A stretch of 64,000 nucleotides of DNA, taken from Rudanella sp031411995 (GTDB taxonomy: Bacteria > Bacteroidota > Bacteroidia > Cytophagales > Spirosomataceae). Below the pieces are notes generated by a model, which searched no databases, was not told the origin of the DNA, and worked only from the letters and a program-made list of their open reading frames with translations. This document shows, in pieces, positions 28,201 through 37,040 of the stretch (position 1 is the stretch's first letter; every line of letters starts with the position of its first letter). The stretch covers positions 94,443 through 158,442 of the forward strand of contig JANOCD010000097.1 of NCBI GenBank assembly GCA_031411995.1, given 5' to 3'. A program made the translations under genes and the position numbers.

Positions 28201-31200
28201 TCGGACAGTGAGAAAATGCCCGCCAGGTGAGCCGCCACAAACTCTCCGATACTGTGGCCACAGAAAACAGTCGGTTCCATGCCCCAGCTCATCCATAGTT
28301 TTGCCAGCGCGTATTCCGTCACAAACAGGGCTGGTTGGGTGTAGCGCGTGTTGTTGATCAGACCGTCGCCCGGTCGTTCCTGGGCCACCTTATCAACGAT
28401 GTCAGGGAATAGAATAGTCCGAATAGCCACGTCCATATGGCCTATCAACAGATCGGAACAGGTATCGACCGCCTGCCGGTAAACGGGTTCATGGTTGTAT
28501 AAGTCCCGACCCATATTGAGGTATTGCGATCCCTGACCGGGAAACAGAAACACCAACTCTCCGGGAGCATCGGGCTGTTTGAGGGTCCGTATAGCCGTGC
28601 GACGGACCGCCGTGTTTTCGGCTACACAACGAGCCAGTTCGTCACCCGTTTCGGCCACTACAAACCGACGATGGGCAAAAACAGGCCGGGTGGTTTGTAG
28701 TGTGTAGGCAAGGTCAGCCAGACTACTATCTCTCTGTTGGTCAGGCATTTGTGCTAGTCGGCTGCCGTAGGTATCCAGACTCGCTTCCGATTTCGCCGAC
28801 CAGGTAATCAATTGGGCCGACCGGGGCGGAGCGGATTCGGTGAGGTCGGCCGGGGAGAGTAGGGGGACATATTCTTCCAGCACCACATGGACGTTGGTGC
28901 CGCCCACCCCAAACGAACTCACGCCCGCCCGGCGCACAGTCTTCGATTCCCATTCAGTCAGTGACATGTTTACAAAAAACGGGCTACCCGCAAAATCAAT
29001 AACCGGGTTAGGTGCCGTAAACCCCAATGAAGGGGGAAGTTGCCGATGGTGGAGCGAGAGCGCGGTTTTGATGAACCCCGCCACCCCGGCAGCAGCCGTC
29101 AAATGCCCCATGTTGCTTTTGATGGACCCAATGGCGCAATACTGATTGCGGGGAACCTCACCAAAGGCCAGTTTTAGCCCTTCTATCTCAATCGGGTCGC
29201 CGAGGGGAGTGGCTGTTCCGTGGGCTTCCACGTAGCTGATAGTAGCTGGGTCAACCTGGGCATCGGTAAGGGCCATCTGAATGGCCCCGGCTTGTCCTTC
29301 GGCACTGGGGGCCGTGAAACTCCCCTTGCCTCCTCCATCATTATTCACGCCTACGCCTTTGATGAGCGCGTAAATCGTGTCGCCATCCTGCCGGGCGGCT
29401 TCCAGCAATTTCAACAAGACCACCCCGGCTCCATCACTGAAAATGGTTCCTCCGGCCCCGGCATCGAAGGGTCGGCAATGGCCATCCCGACTCAGCATGG
29501 CTCCTTCTTCGTACAGATGGCCGCTGTGGATGGGGGCCGTGATGCTCGCTCCCCCGGCAATGGCTACTTCACACTGTCCGGTGCGCAGGCTCTCCACAGC
29601 CTGTGTAATGGCCAGCAGCGACGACGAACAGGCTGAATAAACACTAACAGCAGGGCCTTTGAGGTTCAACTGATAAGCCGTTCGGGAGGCAATAAAGTCT
29701 TTCTCATTCACCGTCATGGCCTGAAAAGACCCGACCTGATTCAAGACCGGACCATTTTGCAGGACATTGTTGAGGTAATAGGTATTGTTGCCGCACCCGG
29801 CCCAGACTCCCACCCGGCTCTCGTGATGTTGGGGCAGGCGGGGTGCCGCCCAATACCCCGTTTTTTCCAATACCTCCGAGGCAATTTCCAGAAAAACGCG
29901 CTGTTGCGGGTCCATCACTTCGGCCAGTTTCGGATTGAGGCCGAAGAACTCCGCATCGAACGTATCGGCCCCGTCCACAATGCCCCGTGCTTTCACGTAA
30001 GCCGGGTCGCTGGTCAGGTCGGCAGGCAGTGAAGGGTCTAATTCTGTATCAGAAAAAAAACGAATCGTTTCGCGGCCCTCTCGGAGCACTTGCCAAAGTT
30101 CTTCCACCGAACCAGCCCCCGGAAAACGCCCCGCCATGCCAATAACAGCCACATCGCCCGACGTGCGAACAGGTTTCGTTTGGTTAGGGAGTTGAGAATT
30201 TAGTTTGGTACGCCGGACCGCCGGACCGCCTTCAAGGAAATCAGCCAGTTTGCCCACCGTAGGAAACTGGTAGAGTTTGGTAACGGGAATGTCGAAGCCC
30301 CGTTCCTGCCGGAGCAGTGCAACCGTTTTCACGGCGAGGAGGGAATTGCCGCCCAGTTCAAAAAAGTTGTCGTCCAGACCCACCCGGCTAACCTGAAGGA
30401 CTTCTTTCCAAACGGTAATGAGGTTTTCCTGAGTTTTGTTGCCGGGCGCAACATACTGGTTCGGCAGTAACTCCGAAGCATCGGGATTGGGCAGGGCATT
30501 GCGGTCCACCTTACCATTGGTCGTGAGCGGGATAGCTTCCACTGGCATCAGCAGGGCAGGCACCATATAGTCGGGCAGGCGGGTGTGCAGGAATTGAGTG
30601 AGGCCGGTTCGGTCCACTACACCGTTGGGAACGATGTAACCGACCAGTCGTTTACTGCCCCCGGCATCGTCTTTGGCGACCACAACAGCGTGTTTCACAC
30701 CCGGATATTGGAGCATGGCCCCTTCAATCTCCCCCAGTTCAATGCGGTAGCCCCGTATTTTGACCTGCTCGTCGATGCGGCCCAGATACTCCAGATCACC
30801 ACCGGGCAACTGCCGGGCCAAATCACCGCTTCGGTAAAGTCGGGCAACGGTGCCAGTACGCCGGAGCGGCCCATCCGCCGACACGGGGCTGAACGGATGG
30901 GGAATAAAGCGTTGGGCGGTTAGTTCGGGCTGGTTCAGATACCCCCGCGCCAAACCCGCCCCGCCCACGTATAATTCACCGATTTCACCCACCGGCACCG
31001 GGTTCTGATCGGCATCCAGCACGTAGGTCGTCAGGGTTGGAATCGCTATGCCAATGGGCGATCCGCCCGGTCCGGCGATCCGGTTTCGGCTGTTAGAACT
31101 GGCCAGATGATGGTCATCGAGAGCCAGAAAGGTTACGTGTACGGTTGTCTCGGTAATGCCGTACATATTGATGAGCTGGCAATTCGGATAAGCCCCTTTC

Positions 31201-32105
31201 CAGGGTTTGAGTTTGGCCGGATTCAGGGCTTCGCCCCCAAAAATTACGTAGCGTACCGACAGGTATTCAATGACTCCAACAGCCTGTTCCTGAAGCACAT
31301 AAAAAGCCGAAGGGGTTTGATTCAGCACGGTTACGCACTCATCGGCCAGTAATTTTCCAAACAGGCGGGCATCCTGAGCCACCGCTTTGGGAACCACCAC
31401 TAAGCGACCCCCGAAAAGCAGGGCACCGTACATCTCCCAAACCGAAAAATCGAAACAAAACGAGTGAAACATTGTCCACACATCGTGCGGGCCAAAGTCG
31501 AACAGGGGTGTATCGGTTATAAATAGCCGAACAACGTTTTCGTGTTCAATGATTACGCCTTTAGGCCGACCTGTGGAGCCGGAGGTATAGATAACATAAG
31601 CCGCATTTTGGGGGGTTAACTCTGTTTGCGGGGACTGTATTGACTCTTTGCTTATAGTCGGCCAGTCGCTGTCGATCCAGACAAAGATAGATTCTGACCC
31701 GGCTCCGGTAAGTTTAGCGCGGGAGCGATCATCCCCGATCACCACGCGCCCGTTTACGTCCGACAGCATGTAACGGATTCGCTCTTCGGGGTAATCGGGA
31801 TCAATGGGAACGTAGGCTCCGCCTGCTTTCAGAACGCCCAACAGGCTAATAATCATGGCCAACGACCGATCCAGACAAACCGGCACCAGTGTTTCCTGCT
31901 GCAATCCGCACCGACGCAGGTAGTGGGCCAACTGGTTCGATTGCTCGTCCAGTTCCCGGTACGTAAGCTGTTGATGGCCAAACGTAACCGCAATCGAATC
32001 GGGTGTTTTAGCGGCCTGTTCAACCAGCAGATCGACCAGCGTTTTGTCTCTTGGGTACAAAACCGAGGGGCTTGGTTCTGTTGCTGCGGATAGAGGATTA
32101 CTCAT
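25254..32105 (-). CDS. Hybrid NRPS-PKS megasynthase ending in an aminotransferase
   Basis: The 2,283-residue protein has domains A (1-520), PCP (Ser in FELGGNSLL, near 588), KS (from VAVIGMAGRFPG near 652; Cys in YSACSSSLL near 825; His in EAHGTATPLGD and KSNMGHL), AT (FPGQGSQ near 1190; GHSIGE near 1283), ACP (Ser in LGLDSLALTQ near 1610), a Pro-rich linker (1650-1700) and a class III PLP aminotransferase (about 1835-2225, Lys in AYGKVVGGG). The binding-pocket residues read as D-F-W-N-I-G-M-V-H-K, the published threonine code. HAFH in AT predicts malonyl-CoA. No condensation, ketoreductase or thioesterase domain is present. The tail GNPGWFMADPDRPGKYVKV resembles linkers that normally precede a condensation domain. 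A threonine unit extended by malonate and then beta-aminated is my inference. It lies 51 bp after a GNAT gene downstream of the RND pump. Confidence 0.9.
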   Translation of the reverse strand: MSNPLSAATEPSPSVLYPRDKTLVDLLVEQAAKTPDSIAVTFGHQQLTYRELDEQSNQLAHYLRRCGLQQETLVPVCLDRSLAMIISLLGVLKAGGAYVPIDPDYPEERIRYMLSDVNGRVVIGDDRSRAKLTGAGSESIFVWIDSDWPTISKESIQSPQTELTPQNAAYVIYTSGSTGRPKGVIIEHENVVRLFITDTPLFDFGPHDVWTMFHSFCFDFSVWEMYGALLFGGRLVVVPKAVAQDARLFGKLLADECVTVLNQTPSAFYVLQEQAVGVIEYLSVRYVIFGGEALNPAKLKPWKGAYPNCQLINMYGITETTVHVTFLALDDHHLASSNSRNRIAGPGGSPIGIAIPTLTTYVLDADQNPVPVGEIGELYVGGAGLARGYLNQPELTAQRFIPHPFSPVSADGPLRRTGTVARLYRSGDLARQLPGGDLEYLGRIDEQVKIRGYRIELGEIEGAMLQYPGVKHAVVVAKDDAGGSKRLVGYIVPNGVVDRTGLTQFLHTRLPDYMVPALLMPVEAIPLTTNGKVDRNALPNPDASELLPNQYVAPGNKTQENLITVWKEVLQVSRVGLDDNFFELGGNSLLAVKTVALLRQERGFDIPVTKLYQFPTVGKLADFLEGGPAVRRTKLNSQLPNQTKPVRTSGDVAVIGMAGRFPGAGSVEELWQVLREGRETIRFFSDTELDPSLPADLTSDPAYVKARGIVDGADTFDAEFFGLNPKLAEVMDPQQRVFLEIASEVLEKTGYWAAPRLPQHHESRVGVWAGCGNNTYYLNNVLQNGPVLNQVGSFQAMTVNEKDFIASRTAYQLNLKGPAVSVYSACSSSLLAITQAVESLRTGQCEVAIAGGASITAPIHSGHLYEEGAMLSRDGHCRPFDAGAGGTIFSDGAGVVLLKLLEAARQDGDTIYALIKGVGVNNDGGGKGSFTAPSAEGQAGAIQMALTDAQVDPATISYVEAHGTATPLGDPIEIEGLKLAFGEVPRNQYCAIGSIKSNMGHLTAAAGVAGFIKTALSLHHRQLPPSLGFTAPNPVIDFAGSPFFVNMSLTEWESKTVRRAGVSSFGVGGTNVHVVLEEYVPLLSPADLTESAPPRSAQLITWSAKSEASLDTYGSRLAQMPDQQRDSSLADLAYTLQTTRPVFAHRRFVVAETGDELARCVAENTAVRRTAIRTLKQPDAPGELVFLFPGQGSQYLNMGRDLYNHEPVYRQAVDTCSDLLIGHMDVAIRTILFPDIVDKVAQERPGDGLINNTRYTQPALFVTEYALAKLWMSWGMEPTVFCGHSIGEFVAAHLAGIFSLSDALMLVASRGRLISELPTGSMLSVRLSAEKVQFLIPSGVSIAAINGPRQCVVAGPDELLMPFAQSLTNRQIPNRMLETSHAFHSAMMDPILDEFETLVRSVPRQRPRKPIVSTVSGTWMTETQATDPHYWATHMRLPVLFSDALDTVFTVGNPILLEVGPGSVGVNLARQKAAPHFIQAVTSLDPKAGEGQSDTRAMLLALGELWGYGLAPDWSAFYAGQPRQRVDLPTYAFNRKPCWVHPMPVQPPVNAQSAQPVKPEIIVQTVASILTPTLMRTDILFQTVGVLLNETAGIAPEGISPASSFLELGLDSLALTQLSFKLRKTFDLPISFRQLGSEYNSLERLVAFLDSRLPANAYQPPAPVVVAPPAAPVITPPIAPVPTPLPQLDLLMGMQSTTNQPVAPIIGGDAVMNLMGQQLQLMAQQLAVLRGSTSAGPLATPVETTSQPIPALLNPTPPEETKGTDAPKPFGAGARIERQITALGETQKQFLHELVIRYNQKTAQSKAYTQQHRRWMADPRAVTGFKPLTKELVYPLVVEKSKGSRLWDIDNNEYIDVLNGFGANLFGYGPDWLNAVLHEQIEKGYEIGPQHRLAGEVCRMICSFTNFDRAALCNTGSEAVLATLRLARTVTGRSLVVVFAGSYHGIFDEVVARGASNLKSYPAALGVQPEAVQNVLILDYGTPESLQIIRERAGELAAVLVEPVQSRRPEFVPVEFLKQVREITTGSGTALIFDEVITGFRMHPGGAQTLFGIQADLAAYGKVVGGGLPIGVVAGKSAFMDALDGGFWDYGDASYPESDITFFAGTFVRHPLALAAANASLTYMQTQGPALQQSLTHKAAQLAGAMNDILTRHQSPLVVAQFGSLWKIKFTEEIPYGELLFTLMREKGIHIWDGFPCFMTEAHTEAELKTITTAFGESLLELIGAGFIPGELAPDHQDTNVPQDINHPPLSGASLGRDPAGNPGWFMADPDRPGKYVKVVSDG
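30213..30227 (-). repeat. GC-rich mini-repeat in the PCP-KS linker
   Basis: The minus strand reads GGTCCGGCGGTCCGG, 13 of 15 positions like the core GGTCCGCCGGTGCGG. It encodes GPAVR inside the linker before the KS domain and is in frame, so it would be tolerated. Confidence 0.4.
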
Positions 32106-32156
32106 CGAAAAAAGGGTAATAGAAATGGTATCAATATCTAGCCAATAGGAGTCCTG

Positions 32157-32708
32157 TCAGGGCAACGTAGGGGGGGCATTCAGCCAGTCACTGACGAGAT
32201 AAGCGTAAAGTAATTTGTCCAGCACCACCCCATCTTTGACCGCCCCGCAACGAATTAACCCCTCGCGTTGGAAGCCTACCTTTTCGAGCACCTTCACCGA
32301 GCCGATGTTGTGGGCATAGGGCATGGCATACACCCTGTTCAGTGTGAATTCGCTGAAGGCATAGTTGATGATTGCCCGGAGAGCCGACGTAATGATGCCC
32401 TTCCCCCAGTGCGATTCGCCGAGCCAATACCAGACCTCGGCAGAGTACCGCTCAATGTCATCGCCGATGCGGAGACCGATATTACCCACTGCTTCCCCGC
32501 CCACGTCGATGGCGAAATTGGTTTCCTGTTCGGGGTCAACCACAAACTGAATCCACCGCTGGGCATCTTCGGGGGTGTAGGGGTGCGGAAAGCTGTTCCG
32601 CAGGTTCAGCCAGATCGCTTTGTTGTTGGCGTGGGTGTGCAGGGTTTCTTCATCGCCAAACCGCCAGGAGCGCACTACAAAAGAGCCACAGTTAATTGTC
32701 ATCGGCAA
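32157..32708 (-). CDS. GNAT N-acetyltransferase, RimJ/RimL type
   Basis: The 183-residue cytoplasmic enzyme is of the Acetyltransf_3 type. VRSWRFGDEETLHTHANNKAIWLNLRN opens the fold. The acetyl-CoA loop is in LGESHWGKGIITSALRAIINYAF, and the family motif NRVYAMPYAHNIGSVKVLEKVGFQREG follows. The acceptor is unknown. It starts 28 bp after the RND pump and ends 51 bp before the megasynthase, so it could acetylate either the megasynthase product or an unrelated amine. No other tailoring gene is present. Confidence 0.88.
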   Translation of the reverse strand: MPMTINCGSFVVRSWRFGDEETLHTHANNKAIWLNLRNSFPHPYTPEDAQRWIQFVVDPEQETNFAIDVGGEAVGNIGLRIGDDIERYSAEVWYWLGESHWGKGIITSALRAIINYAFSEFTLNRVYAMPYAHNIGSVKVLEKVGFQREGLIRCGAVKDGVVLDKLLYAYLVSDWLNAPPTLP

Positions 32709-32736
32709 GTAGCGTTAATGCGCCTGAATGTTGCTA

Positions 32737-35700
32737 TTATGACTCTGAAATGGCCATGTCGTCATTTCTTTTTATCGGCTTTTCATCGGTATTGAACTGA
32801 CCCTGATTCTTATTCCTGAAATAGGTGGCCAACGCTCGCTTACCAAACTGATGGAATACCACAGGTGTAACGATGATGTCCAGCAAGGTACTCGACAGCA
32901 GGCCGCCCAGAATGACCGTGGCCACCGGGTATAAAATCTCCTTGCCAGCCGCTGATGCATCCAGCGTCAGCGGAATCAGGGCCAGCGCGGCCACTAAAGC
33001 CGTCATCAGCACCGGCACCAAACGTTCCAGCGAACCCCGGATAATCATCGGCTCCGAGAACGTTTCACCCTCCTGCTCGATGAGGTGGATGTAGTGCGAG
33101 ATCATCATGATGCCGTTGCGGGAGGCAATGCCCGTCAGGGTGATAAAACCGACCAGCGTGGCCACCGAAAATGTGCCACCCGTCAGCATCACCGCCACCA
33201 CACTGCCAATGAGGGCCAACGGCACATTGAGCATAATTTGCAACACAATCCGCGAGGATTTGAAATGGCTGTACAGCACCAGGAAAATACCCAAAATCGA
33301 GAAAATACTGAGCAGCCCAATCAGGTTCGTGGCCTGTTGCTGACTCTCGAACTGTCCGCCGTACTGCACAAAATAGCCCGTCGGCAGTTTCACGTCCTGC
33401 GCTACTTTGGTTTGTAATTCGGCCACCGTACTACCCAAATCCCGGCCTTGCACGTTGCACGAAATCACGATTCGGCGGAGGGTGTTTTCGTGCGAAATGG
33501 AGTTGATTGCCGAGGTATAGGCAATGTCGGCGACCTGCTCTAGGGGGATAGCGTTCCCCTGTGAATCACTGATCTCGGCCCGTTTGATCTTTTCCATATC
33601 AATTCGCTCGTCGTTCTGCACCCGGAGCAGGATATCGAATGTTTTGGGGCCATCAAGCACCTGCCCGGTCACTTTGCCGTTGTAGAATACCTCCAGGTTT
33701 TCGGCTACGCGACCCGCCTGAATCCCGTAGCGTTGCAGGGCCTCCCGCTTAAGTTTAACCACCAACTGCGGCACCATCACCTGCTTCTCGATCTGCACAT
33801 CCACCACGCCCGGCACGGTGCCAATCACCTGCCGAATCCGGTCGGCGTTGGTGCGTAACTCGTTCAGGTCATTGCCGAAAAGTTTGATGGCGACCTGCGC
33901 CCGCACGCCTGATAGTAAATGGTCTAGCCGGTGCGAAATGGGCTGACCAATATTGACCGTCACGCCCTTCAACTGATCCATTTTCTGTCGAATGTCGGCC
34001 AGCACCTCGTCCCGGCTGCGGTCGGAGGGTTTGAGATCAACTTCAATTTCGGAGTTGGCGGGTGGTTCAGCGTGTTCGTCTAATTCGGCCCGCCCCGTCC
34101 GGCGGCTCACGTAGCGTACTTCCGGCACCTGCATCAGAAGCTTTTCGCCCACTACGCCAATCTGGTTCGACTCGGCCAGGGAAGTACCCGCCGGGGTCGA
34201 AAAGTTAATCGTAAACGAGCCTTCGTTGAACGGTGGTAGAAATTCCGTCCCGAAAAACGGCACCAAACCCGCTGCGGCCAGAATCAGGGCAACGGCCACG
34301 CCCATAATGAGCCGGGGACGTTTCAGTCCCCAATGCAGCAGGCGAGTATCGTTGCGTTTCAGCCAGAGCACCAAACCGCTTTCGTGTTCCTCATCGTAGG
34401 TGGCTGTTTTAGCAGGGCGTTTTTTCCAGAACTGCCAATTTATAGGGCGGCTGGGGTTCACTAATAAATAACTGCACAGGGCGGGGGTAACGGTGAGTGA
34501 CACGACAAGCGACGCGACAATACTCGTGATGTAGGCGATGCCCAGGGGCGCAAAAATCCGGCCTTCGATACCCTGCATGTAAAATAGCGGGATAAACACC
34601 AACACCACGATGACGGTGGCATAGACGATGGAATTCCTCACTTCGGCACTGGCCCGGTAAATGACTTCCAGCGTCGGTTTGGGCTGTTTCAGTTGCCGGT
34701 TCTCGCGCAACCGCCGGAACACATTTTCCACGTCCACAATGGCATCGTCCACCAACTCGCCAATGGCAATGGCTAACCCGCCGAGCGTCAGGGTGTTGAT
34801 CGAAATATCGAAGGCTTTGAAAATAATGGCCGACACCACCAGCGACAGCGGAATGGCCGTCAGGGTGATAATCGTGGTGCGGAAATTCAATAAAAACAGG
34901 AACAGCACAATCACCACGAGGATAAACCCGTCGCGCAAAGCCTCTTCCACATTTTGGAGCGAGGTCTCAATAAAATGCCGTTGCTGAAAGAGGTTCGGGT
35001 TAATTTTGACATCGCCCGGGAGGGTTTTCTGCAACTCGGCCAGAGCCACTTCCACCTTTTTGGTGAGTTCAACCGTGCTGGTGCCGGGCTGTTTTTCCAC
35101 GGTCAGAATCACGGCGGGTTTGCCGTTTACGCTGGCATCGCCCCGCTTGATGGCCCCGCCAAATTTAACCTCGGCAATCTGCGACAACAGCACGGGCAGA
35201 CCATTCCGGTTGGCCACCACCGTCCCCGATAAATCGGCCAGGGTCTGCACCCGGCCCACGTTCCGAATCAGCACTTCGGAGCCATAGCGGTCGAAAAAGC
35301 CACCCGTTGTGTTCTGATTGGTGCCCTGCATGGCCTGGTCCACAGCGTCAATCGTCAGGCCGAATTGCCGGAGTTTGGCCGTGCTGATGAGTACCTGGTA
35401 CTGCCGCCGTTCGCCCCCAATCGGAATCACCTGGGCCACGCCCCCGATACTCATCAGCCGTCGGCGGATGGTGAAGTCGGCGAGGGTTCGGAGGTCAGCC
35501 GGGCTGGTGGTGTCTGACGTAAGGCCAACCAGCATAATCTGACCCATCACCGAACTGATTGGCCCCATCACGGGGGTGATTCCGGTGGGCAGTTGCACAG
35601 TCTGGAGTTTTTCGGCGGTCAATTGGCGGGCGCGGTAAATGTCCGTATCCCAGCTAAATTCCACAAACACCAGCCCCAGCCCCGGCGAGGCCACCGACCG

Positions 35701-35946
35701 AACCACTTCTACGCCGGGCGAGCCGTTGAGGGCCGTTTCGACGGGCAGAATGACCTGCGTTTCCAGTTCTTCGGGAGCCAGTCCGTTGGCTTCCAGAAAG
35801 ACTGTCACGCGGGGTCGATTCAGGTCAGGCAGCACATCGACGGGCAGATTGACGACCGTGTAGGCCCCATAAACCAGCACCAGAGCGGCAAACGCCACCA
35901 CAAACAGCCGGTTGGCCAGCGAGAAATGAATAAGTCGGTTAAGCAT
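32737..35946 (-). CDS. cusA: Heavy-metal RND efflux permease, CusA/CzcA family
   Basis: The 1,069-residue inner-membrane proton antiporter is of the HME-RND type. It begins MLNRLIHFSLANRLFVV and has the duplicated layout of six plus six membrane segments with two large periplasmic loops. The DD pair in LAIAIGELVDDAIVDVENVFRRL is the proton-relay motif typical of CusA/CzcA. It works with the adaptor, TolC and metal-binding lipoprotein encoded upstream to export metal across the outer membrane. Copper specificity is inferred from the neighbours. It starts 55 bp after the lipoprotein gene, with a hairpin repeat in that gap. Confidence 0.93.
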   Translation of the reverse strand: MLNRLIHFSLANRLFVVAFAALVLVYGAYTVVNLPVDVLPDLNRPRVTVFLEANGLAPEELETQVILPVETALNGSPGVEVVRSVASPGLGLVFVEFSWDTDIYRARQLTAEKLQTVQLPTGITPVMGPISSVMGQIMLVGLTSDTTSPADLRTLADFTIRRRLMSIGGVAQVIPIGGERRQYQVLISTAKLRQFGLTIDAVDQAMQGTNQNTTGGFFDRYGSEVLIRNVGRVQTLADLSGTVVANRNGLPVLLSQIAEVKFGGAIKRGDASVNGKPAVILTVEKQPGTSTVELTKKVEVALAELQKTLPGDVKINPNLFQQRHFIETSLQNVEEALRDGFILVVIVLFLFLLNFRTTIITLTAIPLSLVVSAIIFKAFDISINTLTLGGLAIAIGELVDDAIVDVENVFRRLRENRQLKQPKPTLEVIYRASAEVRNSIVYATVIVVLVFIPLFYMQGIEGRIFAPLGIAYITSIVASLVVSLTVTPALCSYLLVNPSRPINWQFWKKRPAKTATYDEEHESGLVLWLKRNDTRLLHWGLKRPRLIMGVAVALILAAAGLVPFFGTEFLPPFNEGSFTINFSTPAGTSLAESNQIGVVGEKLLMQVPEVRYVSRRTGRAELDEHAEPPANSEIEVDLKPSDRSRDEVLADIRQKMDQLKGVTVNIGQPISHRLDHLLSGVRAQVAIKLFGNDLNELRTNADRIRQVIGTVPGVVDVQIEKQVMVPQLVVKLKREALQRYGIQAGRVAENLEVFYNGKVTGQVLDGPKTFDILLRVQNDERIDMEKIKRAEISDSQGNAIPLEQVADIAYTSAINSISHENTLRRIVISCNVQGRDLGSTVAELQTKVAQDVKLPTGYFVQYGGQFESQQQATNLIGLLSIFSILGIFLVLYSHFKSSRIVLQIMLNVPLALIGSVVAVMLTGGTFSVATLVGFITLTGIASRNGIMMISHYIHLIEQEGETFSEPMIIRGSLERLVPVLMTALVAALALIPLTLDASAAGKEILYPVATVILGGLLSSTLLDIIVTPVVFHQFGKRALATYFRNKNQGQFNTDEKPIKRNDDMAISES

Positions 35947-35952
35947 AGCAGA

Positions 35953-35997
35953 ACCTCACCCCCGCTCCTTCACAGGGAGAAGGGCCGGGGGTGAGGT
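35953..35997. repeat. Hairpin repeat between pump and lipoprotein genes
   Basis: The 12-bp arms ACCTCACCCCCG (35953-35964) and CGGGGGTGAGGT (35986-35997) are perfect. The loop holds a smaller inverted repeat (CTCCTTCACAGGGAGAAGG). It lies in the only sizeable gap in the efflux gene string, so it may tune expression of the pump relative to upstream genes, or be an interspersed intergenic repeat. Confidence 0.75.
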
Positions 35998-36001
35998 AGG
36001 T

Positions 36002-37012
36002 TTATTTCACAACAATCACATAATCAGTCGTGCGGACTTTGCCATCGGCCTGGAACTGAACCCAACCCCGATAAACTCCCGCTTTCTCGAACGTGGTGTG
36101 CAAATCGAACTTGCCGTCTTTTACTTCGGGGTGAACGTGCAGGTAGTTTTTATCGTCGATACCCACCACGACCATGTGCGCTTTGGCCCCTAAGTAATTT
36201 TCCAGGGTAGCAGCGTCTATTTCTTTGCCGCCTTTTTTCAGTACGCCCTGAATATGAGCCAGTTTGCCTACCTCGAACGTGCCGCCTTCCGGTACAAGAT
36301 CAAGCGTGTATCCGTCGGCGGATCCACTGAGTTTGGGGGCCGAATACGTCACAGGCGTGTAGGGTGTGCCGCCAACCGGCAGCTCTATCTTCTCCAACTG
36401 AGCGTTGCCACCCGTCGGGGCGTAATCGGCAAACAAAATATAGTCACCGCCCTTTGGAAAGCGGGTTTCATTTTTGCCCGGCCCGTTAGTGAAGGCTTTG
36501 TTTGTGGGCAGCGCGGTAATGTCGTAACTGCCCGATGCCTGGTAGTCCGGGTGAATATGCTCGAAATACGATAAGTCTTTACTCACCACAATCAGGTGAA
36601 TTTTCTTTTCGTGGTGCAGGTCAAGCGGCACCAATTCGCCCTCGCTGCCCTTCACCCCCGGCGTAAACGACAACAGGGCCGCTTTGCCCGCTTCGACCTT
36701 ACCCGGAACTGCCTTAAAATTCATGACGTAGGCTTTGCCGTTGGACTTCCCCGCATTATCGTTGTGTTCGAGTTTCATGCCGCACTTTGGGCATAGATCC
36801 CCTTCCTTGCCCGTCACTTCGGGGTGCATGGGGCAGGCATAGGTATGCTCACCGCTGTGGTCGTGCCCATCCGCGTCTGTAGTGCCAGCCGTGTTTACCG
36901 CAGTGGTTTCAGTGGTCGATTCGGTTTTGTCGGTCTGGTTGCAGGAACTGACAATCAGACCAGTACTCAGGGTCATCATTATGATGGCGGCTACTTTCAG
37001 TTGGTTACGCAT
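36002..37012 (-). CDS. Periplasmic heavy-metal-binding lipoprotein
   Basis: The 336-residue lipoprotein has lipobox VSSC (Cys near 24). A His/Asp-rich linker (DADGHDHSGEH) is followed by a heavy-metal-binding domain with YACPMHPEVTGKEGDLCPKCGMKL (near 57-80), the motif of CusB- and CopB-associated domains. The remainder has two similar beta-sandwich halves with His pairs (HLIVVSKDLSYFEHIHPDY and HMVVVGIDDKNYLHVHPEV), which could bind copper. It is encoded between the adaptor and the pump and probably captures periplasmic Cu for the CusA complex. Confidence 0.85.
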   Translation of the reverse strand: MRNQLKVAAIIMMTLSTGLIVSSCNQTDKTESTTETTAVNTAGTTDADGHDHSGEHTYACPMHPEVTGKEGDLCPKCGMKLEHNDNAGKSNGKAYVMNFKAVPGKVEAGKAALLSFTPGVKGSEGELVPLDLHHEKKIHLIVVSKDLSYFEHIHPDYQASGSYDITALPTNKAFTNGPGKNETRFPKGGDYILFADYAPTGGNAQLEKIELPVGGTPYTPVTYSAPKLSGSADGYTLDLVPEGGTFEVGKLAHIQGVLKKGGKEIDAATLENYLGAKAHMVVVGIDDKNYLHVHPEVKDGKFDLHTTFEKAGVYRGWVQFQADGKVRTTDYVIVVK

Positions 37013-37040
37013 TGACTTTGAATTGGTTTTGATGAAATTC

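Noticed and set aside
25254..32105. Methanobactin- or diisonitrile-type chalkophore cluster
   Set aside because: No precursor peptide, MbnB/MbnC-like or isonitrile synthase gene is present; only the copper context suggests metal binding.
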